Positions 51,829 to 59,174 of a stretch of DNA of 63,096 nt are shown piece by piece. Source of the DNA: G020354945 sp964570585 (GTDB taxonomy: Bacteria; Omnitrophota; Gorgyraeia; JABMRG01; JAFGKX01); NCBI GenBank assembly GCA_964570585.1, contig CAZMYR010000007.1, forward strand, positions 1 to 63,096. Reading direction: 5' to 3'. A model generated the notes under the pieces. That model was given only the letters and a program-made list of their open reading frames with translations. It was not told the origin of the DNA and made no database searches. The position numbers and the translations under genes were made by a program. Every line of letters begins with the position of its first letter. The first letter of the stretch is position 1.

Positions 51829-52628
51829 ATAGAATAGATAAAAAATTTAAAGAATTGAGGAAAAAACACAAAAAAGCGTTCATTGTCTACATTTGCGCAG
51901 GGGATCCGGATATAGATACAACTGAGGAGTTAGTAATAACATTGGAGAATTCAGGGGTAGATATAATCGAGTTGGGTATGCCGTTTTCCGATCCTTTAGC
52001 AGACGGACCGACTATTCAAGCTGCTTCACAAAGGGCATTAGAAAAGGGTATTAATCTTTATAAGATTTTCCATTTAATTAAGAAGTTAAGAAGAAAAACC
52101 CGGATACCGATTGTCTTGATGGGATATTATAACCCTGTCATAAAATATGGATTAAAGAGATTCGTTAAAGATGCGACAAAAGCCGGAGCAGATGGAGCCA
52201 TTATTCCAGATTTACCGGTAGAGGAAGCGAGCGAATTTATCAATCTATCAAGAAAATTTAAATTTAACACAATATTTTTAGCCAGTCCGACCACAACAAA
52301 TGAAAAATTTAGAGAGATTTCAAAAAAATCATGCGGCTTTATCTATTATGTCTCTTTAACCGGTGTTACCGGAGCAAGGGAGAAGTTACCCACAAAGATA
52401 AAAAGCGATGTTAAAAAGATAAAACGCCACACCAAAAAGCCTGTCTGTGTCGGTTTTGGCGTTTCTAAACCTGCTCAAGTTAAAGATATTAACTCATTCG
52501 CCGATGGTGTCATTGTCGGAAGCGCTGTTATTAAAAGAATAGAAGCAAATTTAGGTAACAGGAAGAAGATATTATCTTCGGTAGCAAACTTAGTGACGTC
52601 ATTGCGAGGAACACGCTCAGGGCTGTGA
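51825..52628 (+). CDS. trpA: Tryptophan synthase alpha chain
   Basis: A 267-residue TIM barrel: FIVYICAGDPDIDTTEELV, IIELGMPFSDPLADGPTIQAA (catalytic Glu and Asp), LMGYYNPVIKYG, GADGAIIPDLPVEE, YYVSLTGVTGAR and VCVGFGVSKPAQV. It releases indole from indole-glycerol phosphate for TrpB. Its last residues (TSLRGTRSGL) read through CGTCATTGCGAGGAAC, a sequence of a widespread repeat type, so the C-terminus may be repeat-derived. Confidence 0.95.
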   Translation: MNRIDKKFKELRKKHKKAFIVYICAGDPDIDTTEELVITLENSGVDIIELGMPFSDPLADGPTIQAASQRALEKGINLYKIFHLIKKLRRKTRIPIVLMGYYNPVIKYGLKRFVKDATKAGADGAIIPDLPVEEASEFINLSRKFKFNTIFLASPTTTNEKFREISKKSCGFIYYVSLTGVTGAREKLPTKIKSDVKKIKRHTKKPVCVGFGVSKPAQVKDINSFADGVIVGSAVIKRIEANLGNRKKILSSVANLVTSLRGTRSGL

Positions 52629-52653
52629 CAATTCTCACAGTAAGAAGCTTATT

Positions 52654-52804
52654 AGATTTTGCATACTTGCCTCCGCTTGCCGCTCGCAAAAAGGATTTTT
52701 CGCCTTCAGCGAAAGACACTTTTTGCTCGCTGTGGCAAAAATTGCTCACTGCTTGTCGGGATTTCGCAATTTTTGACAGTCGCTCCGGCAAGCATGCAAA
52801 ATCT
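52654..52804. repeat. Branched palindrome after trpA
   Basis: AGATTTTGCATACTTGCC (52654-52671) faces GGCAAGCATGCAAAATCT (52787-52804) with one mismatch. Inside are a GCAAAAAG/CTTTTTGC stem capped by TTTCGC/GCGAAA, and a CAAAAATTGC/GCAATTTTTG stem, giving a three-way layout. A related left arm is at 62967-63006. A small CTGTGA/TCACAG hairpin at about 52623-52640 precedes it. No gene is seen in 52629-53114. Confidence 0.78.
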
Positions 52805-52888
52805 TTATGCTTATCCCTGTTCGAATTGTCACGGGACATTCGCTTGAGTGGGCGGAAGAAGACATTAGAATTGTTGAATGATCTATGA

Positions 52889-53088
52889 CAGCAATTTAAA
52901 AGCAGCAATAGCATTTTTTAGCATTTTATGAACGAGATTGAATCCCGCCCTTTTGCGAAAAGGGCGGGACGAAGCAAAGTTTATGTTTGAGCCCGAACAC
53001 ATCGTAAGGTGTGAGGGCGAGTTAAACTTTGCCGAAGTGAGTAAAATGCGTGCCGAAGGCAAAAAATGCGTGCTGCATTAAATTGCTG
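52889..53088 (+). repeat. Nested three-way-junction palindrome, copy B
   Basis: Outer arms CAGCAATTTAA (52889-52899) and TTAAATTGCTG (53078-53088). Inner arms GCATTTTA (52921) and TAAAATGC (to 53049). Within: CCCGCCCTTTT-GCG-AAAAGGGCGGG, then GCAAAGTTTA / TTAAACTTTGC enclosing GCCC...CACAT / GTGTG...GGGC. It is homologous to 12237-12431 in opposite orientation, with paired changes in the stems. Confidence 0.8.
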
Positions 53089-53114
53089 GCATAGATAAAA
53101 ATCATGGTGAACAT

Positions 53115-54173
53115 ATGACACTGTACGCTGTTATAATCGCTGGAGGAGGAGGCAAACGATTCTGGCCTGAGAGCAGAATCGAAAGGCCGAAATATCTGTT
53201 ACGGCTGCCGGGGCAAAAAAGCACTTTACTACAGCAATCTGTTGCCAGATTGCGCGGTTTTGTAAAGAATAAAAATATTATGGTTGTTACCAACAGACTT
53301 CAATACCTCAGCGTTAAAAAGCAATTGCCCCAAATTGATAAGAAAAATATTATCCCTGAGCCTCTCAGCAGAGATACTGCTGCTGCAGTAGCTCTGGCAG
53401 CTACAATTATTAATGCTAAAAATCCTGATGGGTTAATGATAGTTTTGCCTGCTGATCAGCTCCTTCCCATTAAACACGAACGCAAATTTAGAAATGCTCT
53501 TAAGACTGCTGCAAATCTAGCAAAATCAAAAGATGCATTAGTTACTATTGGTATAAAACCAACTTTTCCGGCAACCGGCTTTGGTTATATAAAGGCCGGC
53601 AAGAAACTCGGGGCGAGTATCTTTAAAGCAGATAAGTTCATAGAAAAACCTAATTTTAAAAAGGCAAAGGCGTTTATAAAAAATAAAAACTATTTATGGA
53701 ACAGCGGAATTTTTATAATGAAGACTCCCGCCATACTTAAAGAGATAGGAAAATATATGCCTGGACTTGCAAAAGGTTTAAGGTTTATTAAAGGCGAAGC
53801 AGATTTAAATAGATATTATAAAAATCTTTCGGGTGTATCTATAGATTACGGGGTTATGGAAAAATCGAAAAAGGTATACGTTGTAAAAGCAGACATTATG
53901 TGGCATGATATAGGTTCCTGGGAAAACTTATATGAAGTTATAAAATCCGGCCCAAAAGGTAATATTGTTATCGGGTCTTACTTGGGAGTTGATACTAAAG
54001 ACTCGATTATTATAAGCAAGAAAGGTCATTTTGTCGGCACGGTAGGCCTTAAGGACGTTATAGTTATCCATACAGACGATGCCACGTTGGTCTGCAGCAA
54101 AGATAGTGCAGAGCTGGTAAAAAGCCTTGTTGATAAGATGGAAAGAGAGAGGATTTTAAGAAAATTTCTATGA
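53115..54173 (+). CDS. manC: Mannose-1-phosphate guanylyltransferase
   Basis: A 352-residue nucleotidyltransferase: AGGGGKRFWPESRIERPKYLL (signature), IIPEPLSRDTAAAVALA, IVLPADQLL-type and FIEKPNFKKA, WNSGIFIMK, DYGVMEKSKKVYVVKADIMWHDIGSW. It makes GDP-mannose for surface sugars. No fused phosphomannose isomerase domain. The hexomutase at 59175 could supply mannose-1-phosphate. The first gene after the trp region palindromes; it overlaps ruvX by four bases. Confidence 0.93.
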   Translation: MTLYAVIIAGGGGKRFWPESRIERPKYLLRLPGQKSTLLQQSVARLRGFVKNKNIMVVTNRLQYLSVKKQLPQIDKKNIIPEPLSRDTAAAVALAATIINAKNPDGLMIVLPADQLLPIKHERKFRNALKTAANLAKSKDALVTIGIKPTFPATGFGYIKAGKKLGASIFKADKFIEKPNFKKAKAFIKNKNYLWNSGIFIMKTPAILKEIGKYMPGLAKGLRFIKGEADLNRYYKNLSGVSIDYGVMEKSKKVYVVKADIMWHDIGSWENLYEVIKSGPKGNIVIGSYLGVDTKDSIIISKKGHFVGTVGLKDVIVIHTDDATLVCSKDSAELVKSLVDKMERERILRKFL

Positions 54174-54595
54174 TGCAGCAACGGATAATGGCTCTGGACG
54201 TAGGAGATAAAAGAATAGGCATAGCAGTAAGCGATGAAACGAATATTATATCCACTGCTGTGGATGTTATTGAAAGAAAAACTTTAAAGCAGGACATAGA
54301 AAGGATAAAAGATTTTAAAAAAGAGTATAAAATAGGCAAAATCGTTGTTGGTTTGCCTCTGACGATGAAAGGCACAAAGAGCATCCAGACAGAAAAGGTT
54401 AATAAGTTTATCGATAGATTAGGAGAAATGATAAATATTCCGGTGATACCTTTTGATGAAAGATTAAGCACTGTTCAAGGCGAAAGATTGTTAATCAAGG
54501 CTGATATAAGCAGAAGAAAAAGAAAGACACTCATCGATAAGGTAGCAGCTCAGATTATTTTACAGACATATTTGGATTTTGCAAGAGGTAGATAA
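54170..54595 (+). CDS. ruvX: YqgF/RuvX putative pre-16S rRNA nuclease
   Basis: A 141-residue RNase H-fold protein: MALDVGDKRIGIAVSDETN, KIVVGLPLTMKGTKSIQTEKV, PVIPFDERLSTVQGERLL and DKVAAQIILQTYLD. The acidic active site residues (D in ALDVG, D in PFDERLST, D in IDKVAAQ) are present. Family members mature the 5' end of 16S rRNA. It is followed by an M16 peptidase three bases later. Confidence 0.93.
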   Translation: MMQQRIMALDVGDKRIGIAVSDETNIISTAVDVIERKTLKQDIERIKDFKKEYKIGKIVVGLPLTMKGTKSIQTEKVNKFIDRLGEMINIPVIPFDERLSTVQGERLLIKADISRRKRKTLIDKVAAQIILQTYLDFARGR

Positions 54596-54598
54596 ACG

Positions 54599-55867
54599 AT
54601 GCATAAGTTAACCAGATTAAATAATGATCTTACCATAATAACAGACAGAATGCCTAATACTAACTCCCTGGCAATCGGATTCTGGCTGAAGACCGGTGGT
54701 AGATACGAACCTGAAAACCTACAGGGCATATCCCATTTTTTAGAACACATTTTATTTAAAGGCACCAAGACCCGAAACTATAAGCAGCTTAAACAAGCCG
54801 TAGAAGGAGTAGGAGGCATATTTAATGCATTTACTGCCGAAGAATATACCTGTTATTATATAAAAATAGTTTCCGGTTATTTAGAACATGCAATAGATAT
54901 ACTCTCGGATATGGTATTACGCCCGCTTTTTGATGAGAAAGAGATTAATAAAGAGAGAAATGTTATTATTGAAGAACTAAGGATGTATATGGATTTGCCG
55001 AGCCAATATGTGCATGAGCTTTTAGATGAGTTGTTATGGCCTGCCCATCCTTTAGGCCGGTCTTTGTTAGGAACGTATGATACCATCTCTGCTATAAAAA
55101 GAAACGATTTGATACGCTACAAAGAGAGATATCATATTCCGCCTAACATAATAGTAGCGGCTTGCGGCGATATAGAGCACGATGTTGCTGTAGCTTTACT
55201 GCAGAAAGTATTCAAGGAGAAGGAAAAAAAAGCAGGCATAGGTTTTAAAAAGGCAACGAGACGTCAGAGAATCCCAAAGATAAATTTTTATCATAAAGAT
55301 ACTGAACAGACCCATATATGTTTAGGGGTCCATGGATTAAATAGATTGCATCCTGATAGGTATGCACAGAGTATTTTAAGCGTGATACTCGGCGGAAATA
55401 TGTCAAGCCGCCTCTTTAATGAAGTCAGGGAAAAGCGATGCCTTGCCTATGAGATAGGCTCTGGCATAAGGAAATATGTTGATACCGGAGCATTGTTTAT
55501 TCATGCAGGAGTTGATAATAGCAAAGCAGATGAGGCAATATCAGTTATTATCTCTGAATTGATAAAGCTAAAAAATAAACGGGTTAGCAAAAAAGAGCTA
55601 ACCCAGGCTAAAGAATATTACAAAGGCCAATTGCTTATGGGCCTTGAAGATCCCATATCCAATATGCTGTTTCTTGGCGAACAAATCTCTAGTTCAGGAG
55701 TGCTTTTTACAAAAGATGGAATTATGGCTGGTATAGAAAAAGTAGATTTTGATGATATAAAAAGGGTTGCTAAAGGCCTATTTATTAACAGATCTTTAAA
55801 TATGGCTATCATAGGTCCTCAAAAACAGAAGGATAAGATAGGGGTAAGGGAAAAGTTTCGCTTTTGA
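54599..55867 (+). CDS. M16-family zinc peptidase
   Basis: A 422-residue pitrilysin-family protein with the inverted zinc motif HFLEH (GISHFLEHILFKGT) near residue 47 and the distal Glu in NVIIEELRMY. The C-terminal half has the second, inactive M16 domain (EVREKRCLAYEIGSG). Related to processing peptidases (PqqL/YmxG type). No signal peptide is visible, so it is probably cytosolic or associated with the membrane. A small protein gene with AAGGAGA follows. Confidence 0.92.
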   Translation: MHKLTRLNNDLTIITDRMPNTNSLAIGFWLKTGGRYEPENLQGISHFLEHILFKGTKTRNYKQLKQAVEGVGGIFNAFTAEEYTCYYIKIVSGYLEHAIDILSDMVLRPLFDEKEINKERNVIIEELRMYMDLPSQYVHELLDELLWPAHPLGRSLLGTYDTISAIKRNDLIRYKERYHIPPNIIVAACGDIEHDVAVALLQKVFKEKEKKAGIGFKKATRRQRIPKINFYHKDTEQTHICLGVHGLNRLHPDRYAQSILSVILGGNMSSRLFNEVREKRCLAYEIGSGIRKYVDTGALFIHAGVDNSKADEAISVIISELIKLKNKRVSKKELTQAKEYYKGQLLMGLEDPISNMLFLGEQISSSGVLFTKDGIMAGIEKVDFDDIKRVAKGLFINRSLNMAIIGPQKQKDKIGVREKFRF

Positions 55868-55881
55868 AAGGAGAACGAGCC

Positions 55882-56088
55882 ATGCCTGAAGAAAAAGAGA
55901 AGAAAAAACATGAATTTTGGGTAAAAGAGGAGTTTGAAGAGGCAAAACGTGAGAAGAAAAAAGCCAAGCAATTTTATAAGCGTAAAATAAAACGGACCGG
56001 TTTTGGTAGTAAGGCAATGTTGGGAGGTAAGATAATTCACGGCACAAGAGGAAAGCCCGGGCGGGGGGCGCGGGGAAGTAAAAGATAA
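55882..56088 (+). CDS. Small highly basic protein, unknown function
   Basis: A 68-residue protein from ATG 55882, with AAGGAGA nine bases upstream. It has two parts: a Lys/Glu-rich helical N-terminal half (EEKEKKKHEFWVKEEFEEAK) and a Gly/Arg/Lys-rich tail (GGKIIHGTRGKPGRGARGSKR). The basic, disordered tail suggests nucleic-acid binding, but I do not recognise a family. It is the last gene before the restriction-modification module. Confidence 0.65.
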   Translation: MPEEKEKKKHEFWVKEEFEEAKREKKKAKQFYKRKIKRTGFGSKAMLGGKIIHGTRGKPGRGARGSKR

Positions 56089-56185
56089 TACACAATGCGA
56101 TAAAATGAAAAATAACCAAACAATTAGGAGCTAGATTTAGAGTTACTATCGATAAATTAGTGGGCAGAAAGAGAAATAATAAGAA

Positions 56186-57487
56186 ATGAAAACACACTCA
56201 TTGCATAAAATAATCATTGGTGATTCACGAAATATGCACGAACTTAAAGATGAATCTGTTCATATAGTGATTACCTCACCTCCATATTGGCAATTAAAAG
56301 ACTATGGTAATGGAATGCAGATTGGTTTTAATGACAGTTACGAAAAGTATATTAATAATTTAAATTTAGTTTGGAATGAATGTTATCGTATTTTACATAA
56401 AGGATGTCGTTTATGTATCAATATTGGTGATCAGTTTGCTCGTTCAGTATACTATGGCCGCTACAAAATTATACCCATCAGAACAGAAATAATAAAATTT
56501 TGCGAAACAATCGGATTTGATTATATGGGAGCTATAATTTGGCAAAAAGTAACAACATGCAATACTACCGGCGGTGCAACAATTATGGGTTCCTTTCCAT
56601 ATCCGCGAAATGGAATTTTAAAAATAGATTATGAGTTTATACTCATTTTTAAAAAACATGGTAAACCAGAACCAGTTAGTAGGGAAGTTAAAGAAAAATC
56701 AAAATTGACAAAAGATGAATGGAATCAATATTTTTCTGGTCACTGGAATTTTGCTGGCGAAAAACAAGATAAGCACTTAGCAGTTTTTCCAGAAGAACTG
56801 CCAAAACGACTTATTAAAATGTTTTCTTATGTAGATGATACTGTTCTCGATCCTTTCTTAGGAAGTGGGACAACTTCAATGGCAGCAAAAAATCTTGATA
56901 GAAATTCTATTGGCTATGAAATAAATAAGGATTCTTTGCCGATTATAAAAGAGAAGATAGGCTGGAAGAAAAGAGATCTTTACAAAAAATATGATATTGA
57001 GATAATACTGCAACGCCATACAAAAAAAGACGTTTCAAGCAAGCCCAAGGAATTGCCATACATATTTAAAGACCCAATTCAATTTGATAAAAAAATTGAT
57101 CCTAAAAAATTAAGATTCGGGTCAAAGATAGATAATAATCATATTACGAGAGAGGATTATTATTCTGTTAGAGAAGTTGTTGATCCTGAAACTGTAATTT
57201 TAAGCAACGGTTTAGCAATTAAACTATTAGGTATAAAAGAAGATCCGAATAAGAAAGATGAGGCAATGAAATTTTTAAAGGGAAAGACCAATGGAGAAAA
57301 AGTTTACCTTAAGTTTGATGAACTGAAATATGATTCTAAAAATAATTTACTTTGTTATCTGTATTTAAAAAATAAAACATTTATTAATTCACATCTTATA
57401 AAGAATGGATTAGTAAAAATCGATACATCAAAAGAATATAAATATAAAGAAAAATTTATTCATCAAAAAGAGTTATGCCATGCCTAA
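56186..57487 (+). CDS. DNA methyltransferase (N4-cytosine/N6-adenine type) fused to SNase-like domain
   Basis: A 433-residue protein. Residues 1-265 are a beta-class amino-methyltransferase: catalytic TSPPYW near residue 31, and the SAM-binding DPFLGSGTTSMAAKNLDRNSIGYE near residue 222. TSPPYW is typical of N4-cytosine enzymes. Residues 320-433 resemble a staphylococcal-nuclease (TNase) fold (VILSNGLAIKLLGIKEDP, EKVYLKFDELKYDSKNNLLCYLYLKNKTFINSHLIKNG), but the conserved catalytic Arg positions appear changed (IKLLGI, NNLLCYL), so the domain is probably inactive or DNA-binding. It overlaps the endonuclease-like pseudogene by eight bases. Region AT-rich, consistent with transfer. Confidence 0.82.
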   Translation: MKTHSLHKIIIGDSRNMHELKDESVHIVITSPPYWQLKDYGNGMQIGFNDSYEKYINNLNLVWNECYRILHKGCRLCINIGDQFARSVYYGRYKIIPIRTEIIKFCETIGFDYMGAIIWQKVTTCNTTGGATIMGSFPYPRNGILKIDYEFILIFKKHGKPEPVSREVKEKSKLTKDEWNQYFSGHWNFAGEKQDKHLAVFPEELPKRLIKMFSYVDDTVLDPFLGSGTTSMAAKNLDRNSIGYEINKDSLPIIKEKIGWKKRDLYKKYDIEIILQRHTKKDVSSKPKELPYIFKDPIQFDKKIDPKKLRFGSKIDNNHITREDYYSVREVVDPETVILSNGLAIKLLGIKEDPNKKDEAMKFLKGKTNGEKVYLKFDELKYDSKNNLLCYLYLKNKTFINSHLIKNGLVKIDTSKEYKYKEKFIHQKELCHA

Positions 57488-58109
57488 GGAATGGATTTTA
57501 AATCAAGCAAATATGAGGTGGGGTTTAACAAGAAAAAAGAAGGTAGGCCCAGTTTCGGAATCGATAAAAAAATGCTCCCCTAAATGCATTGAAGTATGGG
57601 AAAAATATTATTATAAAAATGTTTATTCCAAATAACATTTAGAACAACTTGGTAGAACGCTGTATATGAAAATAACGGAGGTATGCCAGGCAGAGATAGA
57701 AAGTTTAACAGAAGAAGATTGCATTAATTTTATTGTTAATCTTGTAATAAATCGGACATACGATGGTTATCAATCAGAAATTCAGACTATTTATGGGCAA
57801 TTACAAGAGATGCTGGGAGCCAATGTTGAACCTGCTCCAGATGAATGGGACAGAGGATATAATGTAGATTTTTTCATCAAGATTAAAGATAAATATATTG
57901 GACTTCAAATCAAGCCAGCGGGGTATGCTTATATTACCCAAATCATCAATGAACTGGAGTTTCAGAAAGAGACGCACAAGAAATTTACTATTAAATATGG
58001 TGGTAAGGTTTTTTATATTATTTCTGTGAAAGAAGGTGATAAGAAGAAAATTTATAATACTGATGTGATCGAAGAAATAAAACAAGAAATGATAAGGTTG
58101 CAAAAATGA
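57480..58109 (+). pseudogene. MjaI-like type II restriction endonuclease, interrupted by an in-frame TAA
   Basis: The frame starts at ATG 57480 within the methyltransferase end (MPKEWILNQANMRWGL), stops at TAA 57633-57635, and continues in the same frame (HLEQLGRTLYMKITEVCQAE ... TIYGQLQEMLGANVEPAPDEW ... YNVDFFIKIKDKYIGLQIKP) to the TGA at 58107-58109. Joined, it is about 209 residues with one substituted codon, for example GAA to TAA. The joined product resembles the MjaI restriction enzyme family, whose known member cuts CTAG; that is recalled, not searched. The conserved segment D-x-x-Q-I-K may be the catalytic core. A frameshift is not needed. The 147-codon part from ATG 57666 could still be translated alone. 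Confidence 0.72.
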
Positions 58110-58270
58110 CAACGTTAGCGGCATTATCAACAAAGAATGCAGCGGTTCTTAGGTGTGATAGCCTGGGAACTATAACAAGATGTTTAATTGATCCAGAAGA
58201 TCTAATAGAATTTTTTGATGCAGATAAAAACTTTCAATTAAAATCAGATAAAAACGGAAAGCCCTTATGA
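58106..58270 (+). pseudogene. Truncated proteasome-like (Ntn hydrolase) N-terminus
   Basis: A 54-codon frame overlapping the endonuclease end by ATGA. MTTLAALSTKNAAVLRCDSL resembles the start of proteasome beta-type Ntn hydrolases (a Thr after Met, then a strand, then VLxxDS). The rest (GTITRCLIDPEDLIEFFDAD) is typical of a bacterial proteasome-like family as I recall it, whose proteins are over 200 residues long. It ends at TGA where the AT-rich palindrome begins, so the gene was probably cut there. It could instead be an unrelated small protein. Confidence 0.45.
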
Positions 58271-58274
58271 AGTG

Positions 58275-58434
58275 ACAAATTACAAATTACAATAAACAAA
58301 TTACAAACAATATACAATTACAAATATACAATATACAAACCGCAAATTTAAATGGTTTAAAAACGAGAATTTTGTGTATTGTTTATTGTGTATTGTGATT
58401 TGTTTGTAATTTGGAGTTTGTATATTGTAATTTA
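58275..58434. repeat. Long AT-rich palindrome before rpe
   Basis: About 160 bp in which AAATTACAAATTAC, AATAAACAAATTACAAAC and AATATACAAAC units on the left face GTTTGTATATTGTAATTT and related units on the right. It begins directly after the truncated ORF and ends about 35 bases before rpe. Confidence 0.75.
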
Positions 58435-58468
58435 GCAAGGCTAATAGAGATATTATAAAAGGTGCAGG

Positions 58469-59116
58469 ATGAGAGATGACATAATTATAGCCCCGTCAAT
58501 ATTGGCAGCTGACTTTAGCCGGCTGGCAGATGAGATAAAACGGGTAGAAAAAGCCGGGGCTGACTGGATTCATGTCGATGTTATGGATGGGCATTTTGTC
58601 CCTAATTTAACTATTGGCGCGCCTGTAGTAAAGGACTTAAGAAAAACAACCAATCTAATTTTAGACTCACACCTTATGGTTGAAAATCCTCATAAATATA
58701 TAGATGGTTTTATAAAAGCAGGTTCTGATGTGATAACCGTCCATATAGAAGCAGCCAAAGATATAAAATCTATCGTAAGAAAGATAAAGGCCCACAATAT
58801 AAAAGCCGGCGTATCTCTTAAAACAAAGACTCCTATCACTGCGCTTAATGGGTTATTGAATATGGTGGATATGGTGCTTTTTATGACCGTAGAGCCAGGT
58901 TTTGGCGGACAGGCCTTTATAAGAAGTGTTTTGCCTAAGATAAGAAAGCTAAGGGCCAATTTTAGCGGATATATCCAAGTCGATGGAGGTATTAATAAAA
59001 CCACAGCAAAGAAGGCGGTTGCAGCCGGAGCAAATATATTAGTAGCAGGAAGCTATATATTTGGCGCAAGGAACATAGCAAAAGCAATAAGGAGTTTAAG
59101 GGAGGCTGGAGGTTAA
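58469..59116 (+). CDS. rpe: Ribulose-phosphate 3-epimerase
   Basis: A 215-residue TIM barrel: IAPSILAADFSRLADEI, DWIHVDVMDGHFVPNLTIG, LDSHLMVENP, MTVEPGFGGQAFI, IQVDGGIN. It interconverts ribulose-5- and xylulose-5-phosphate in the pentose phosphate pathway. GGTGCAGG precedes ATG 58469. It is first in the rpe-hexomutase-lepA-lepB group. Confidence 0.96.
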   Translation: MRDDIIIAPSILAADFSRLADEIKRVEKAGADWIHVDVMDGHFVPNLTIGAPVVKDLRKTTNLILDSHLMVENPHKYIDGFIKAGSDVITVHIEAAKDIKSIVRKIKAHNIKAGVSLKTKTPITALNGLLNMVDMVLFMTVEPGFGGQAFIRSVLPKIRKLRANFSGYIQVDGGINKTTAKKAVAAGANILVAGSYIFGARNIAKAIRSLREAGG

Positions 59117-59133
59117 ATTACAAATTATCCCTT

Positions 59134-59164
59134 GAAATTCGGAGAATTTCGGGGATTTAATCCC
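59134..59164. repeat. Two small hairpins between rpe and the hexomutase
   Basis: GAAATTC-GGA-GAATTTC (59134-59150) is followed by GGGAT-TTA-ATCCC (59152-59164 approx.). No T run follows. Confidence 0.6.
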
Positions 59165-59174
59165 GTGGACCTAG

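Noticed and set aside
52625..52914. Open frames on both strands after trpA
   Set aside because: They read through branched palindromes and look like no protein; the stretch is explained as repeat DNA.
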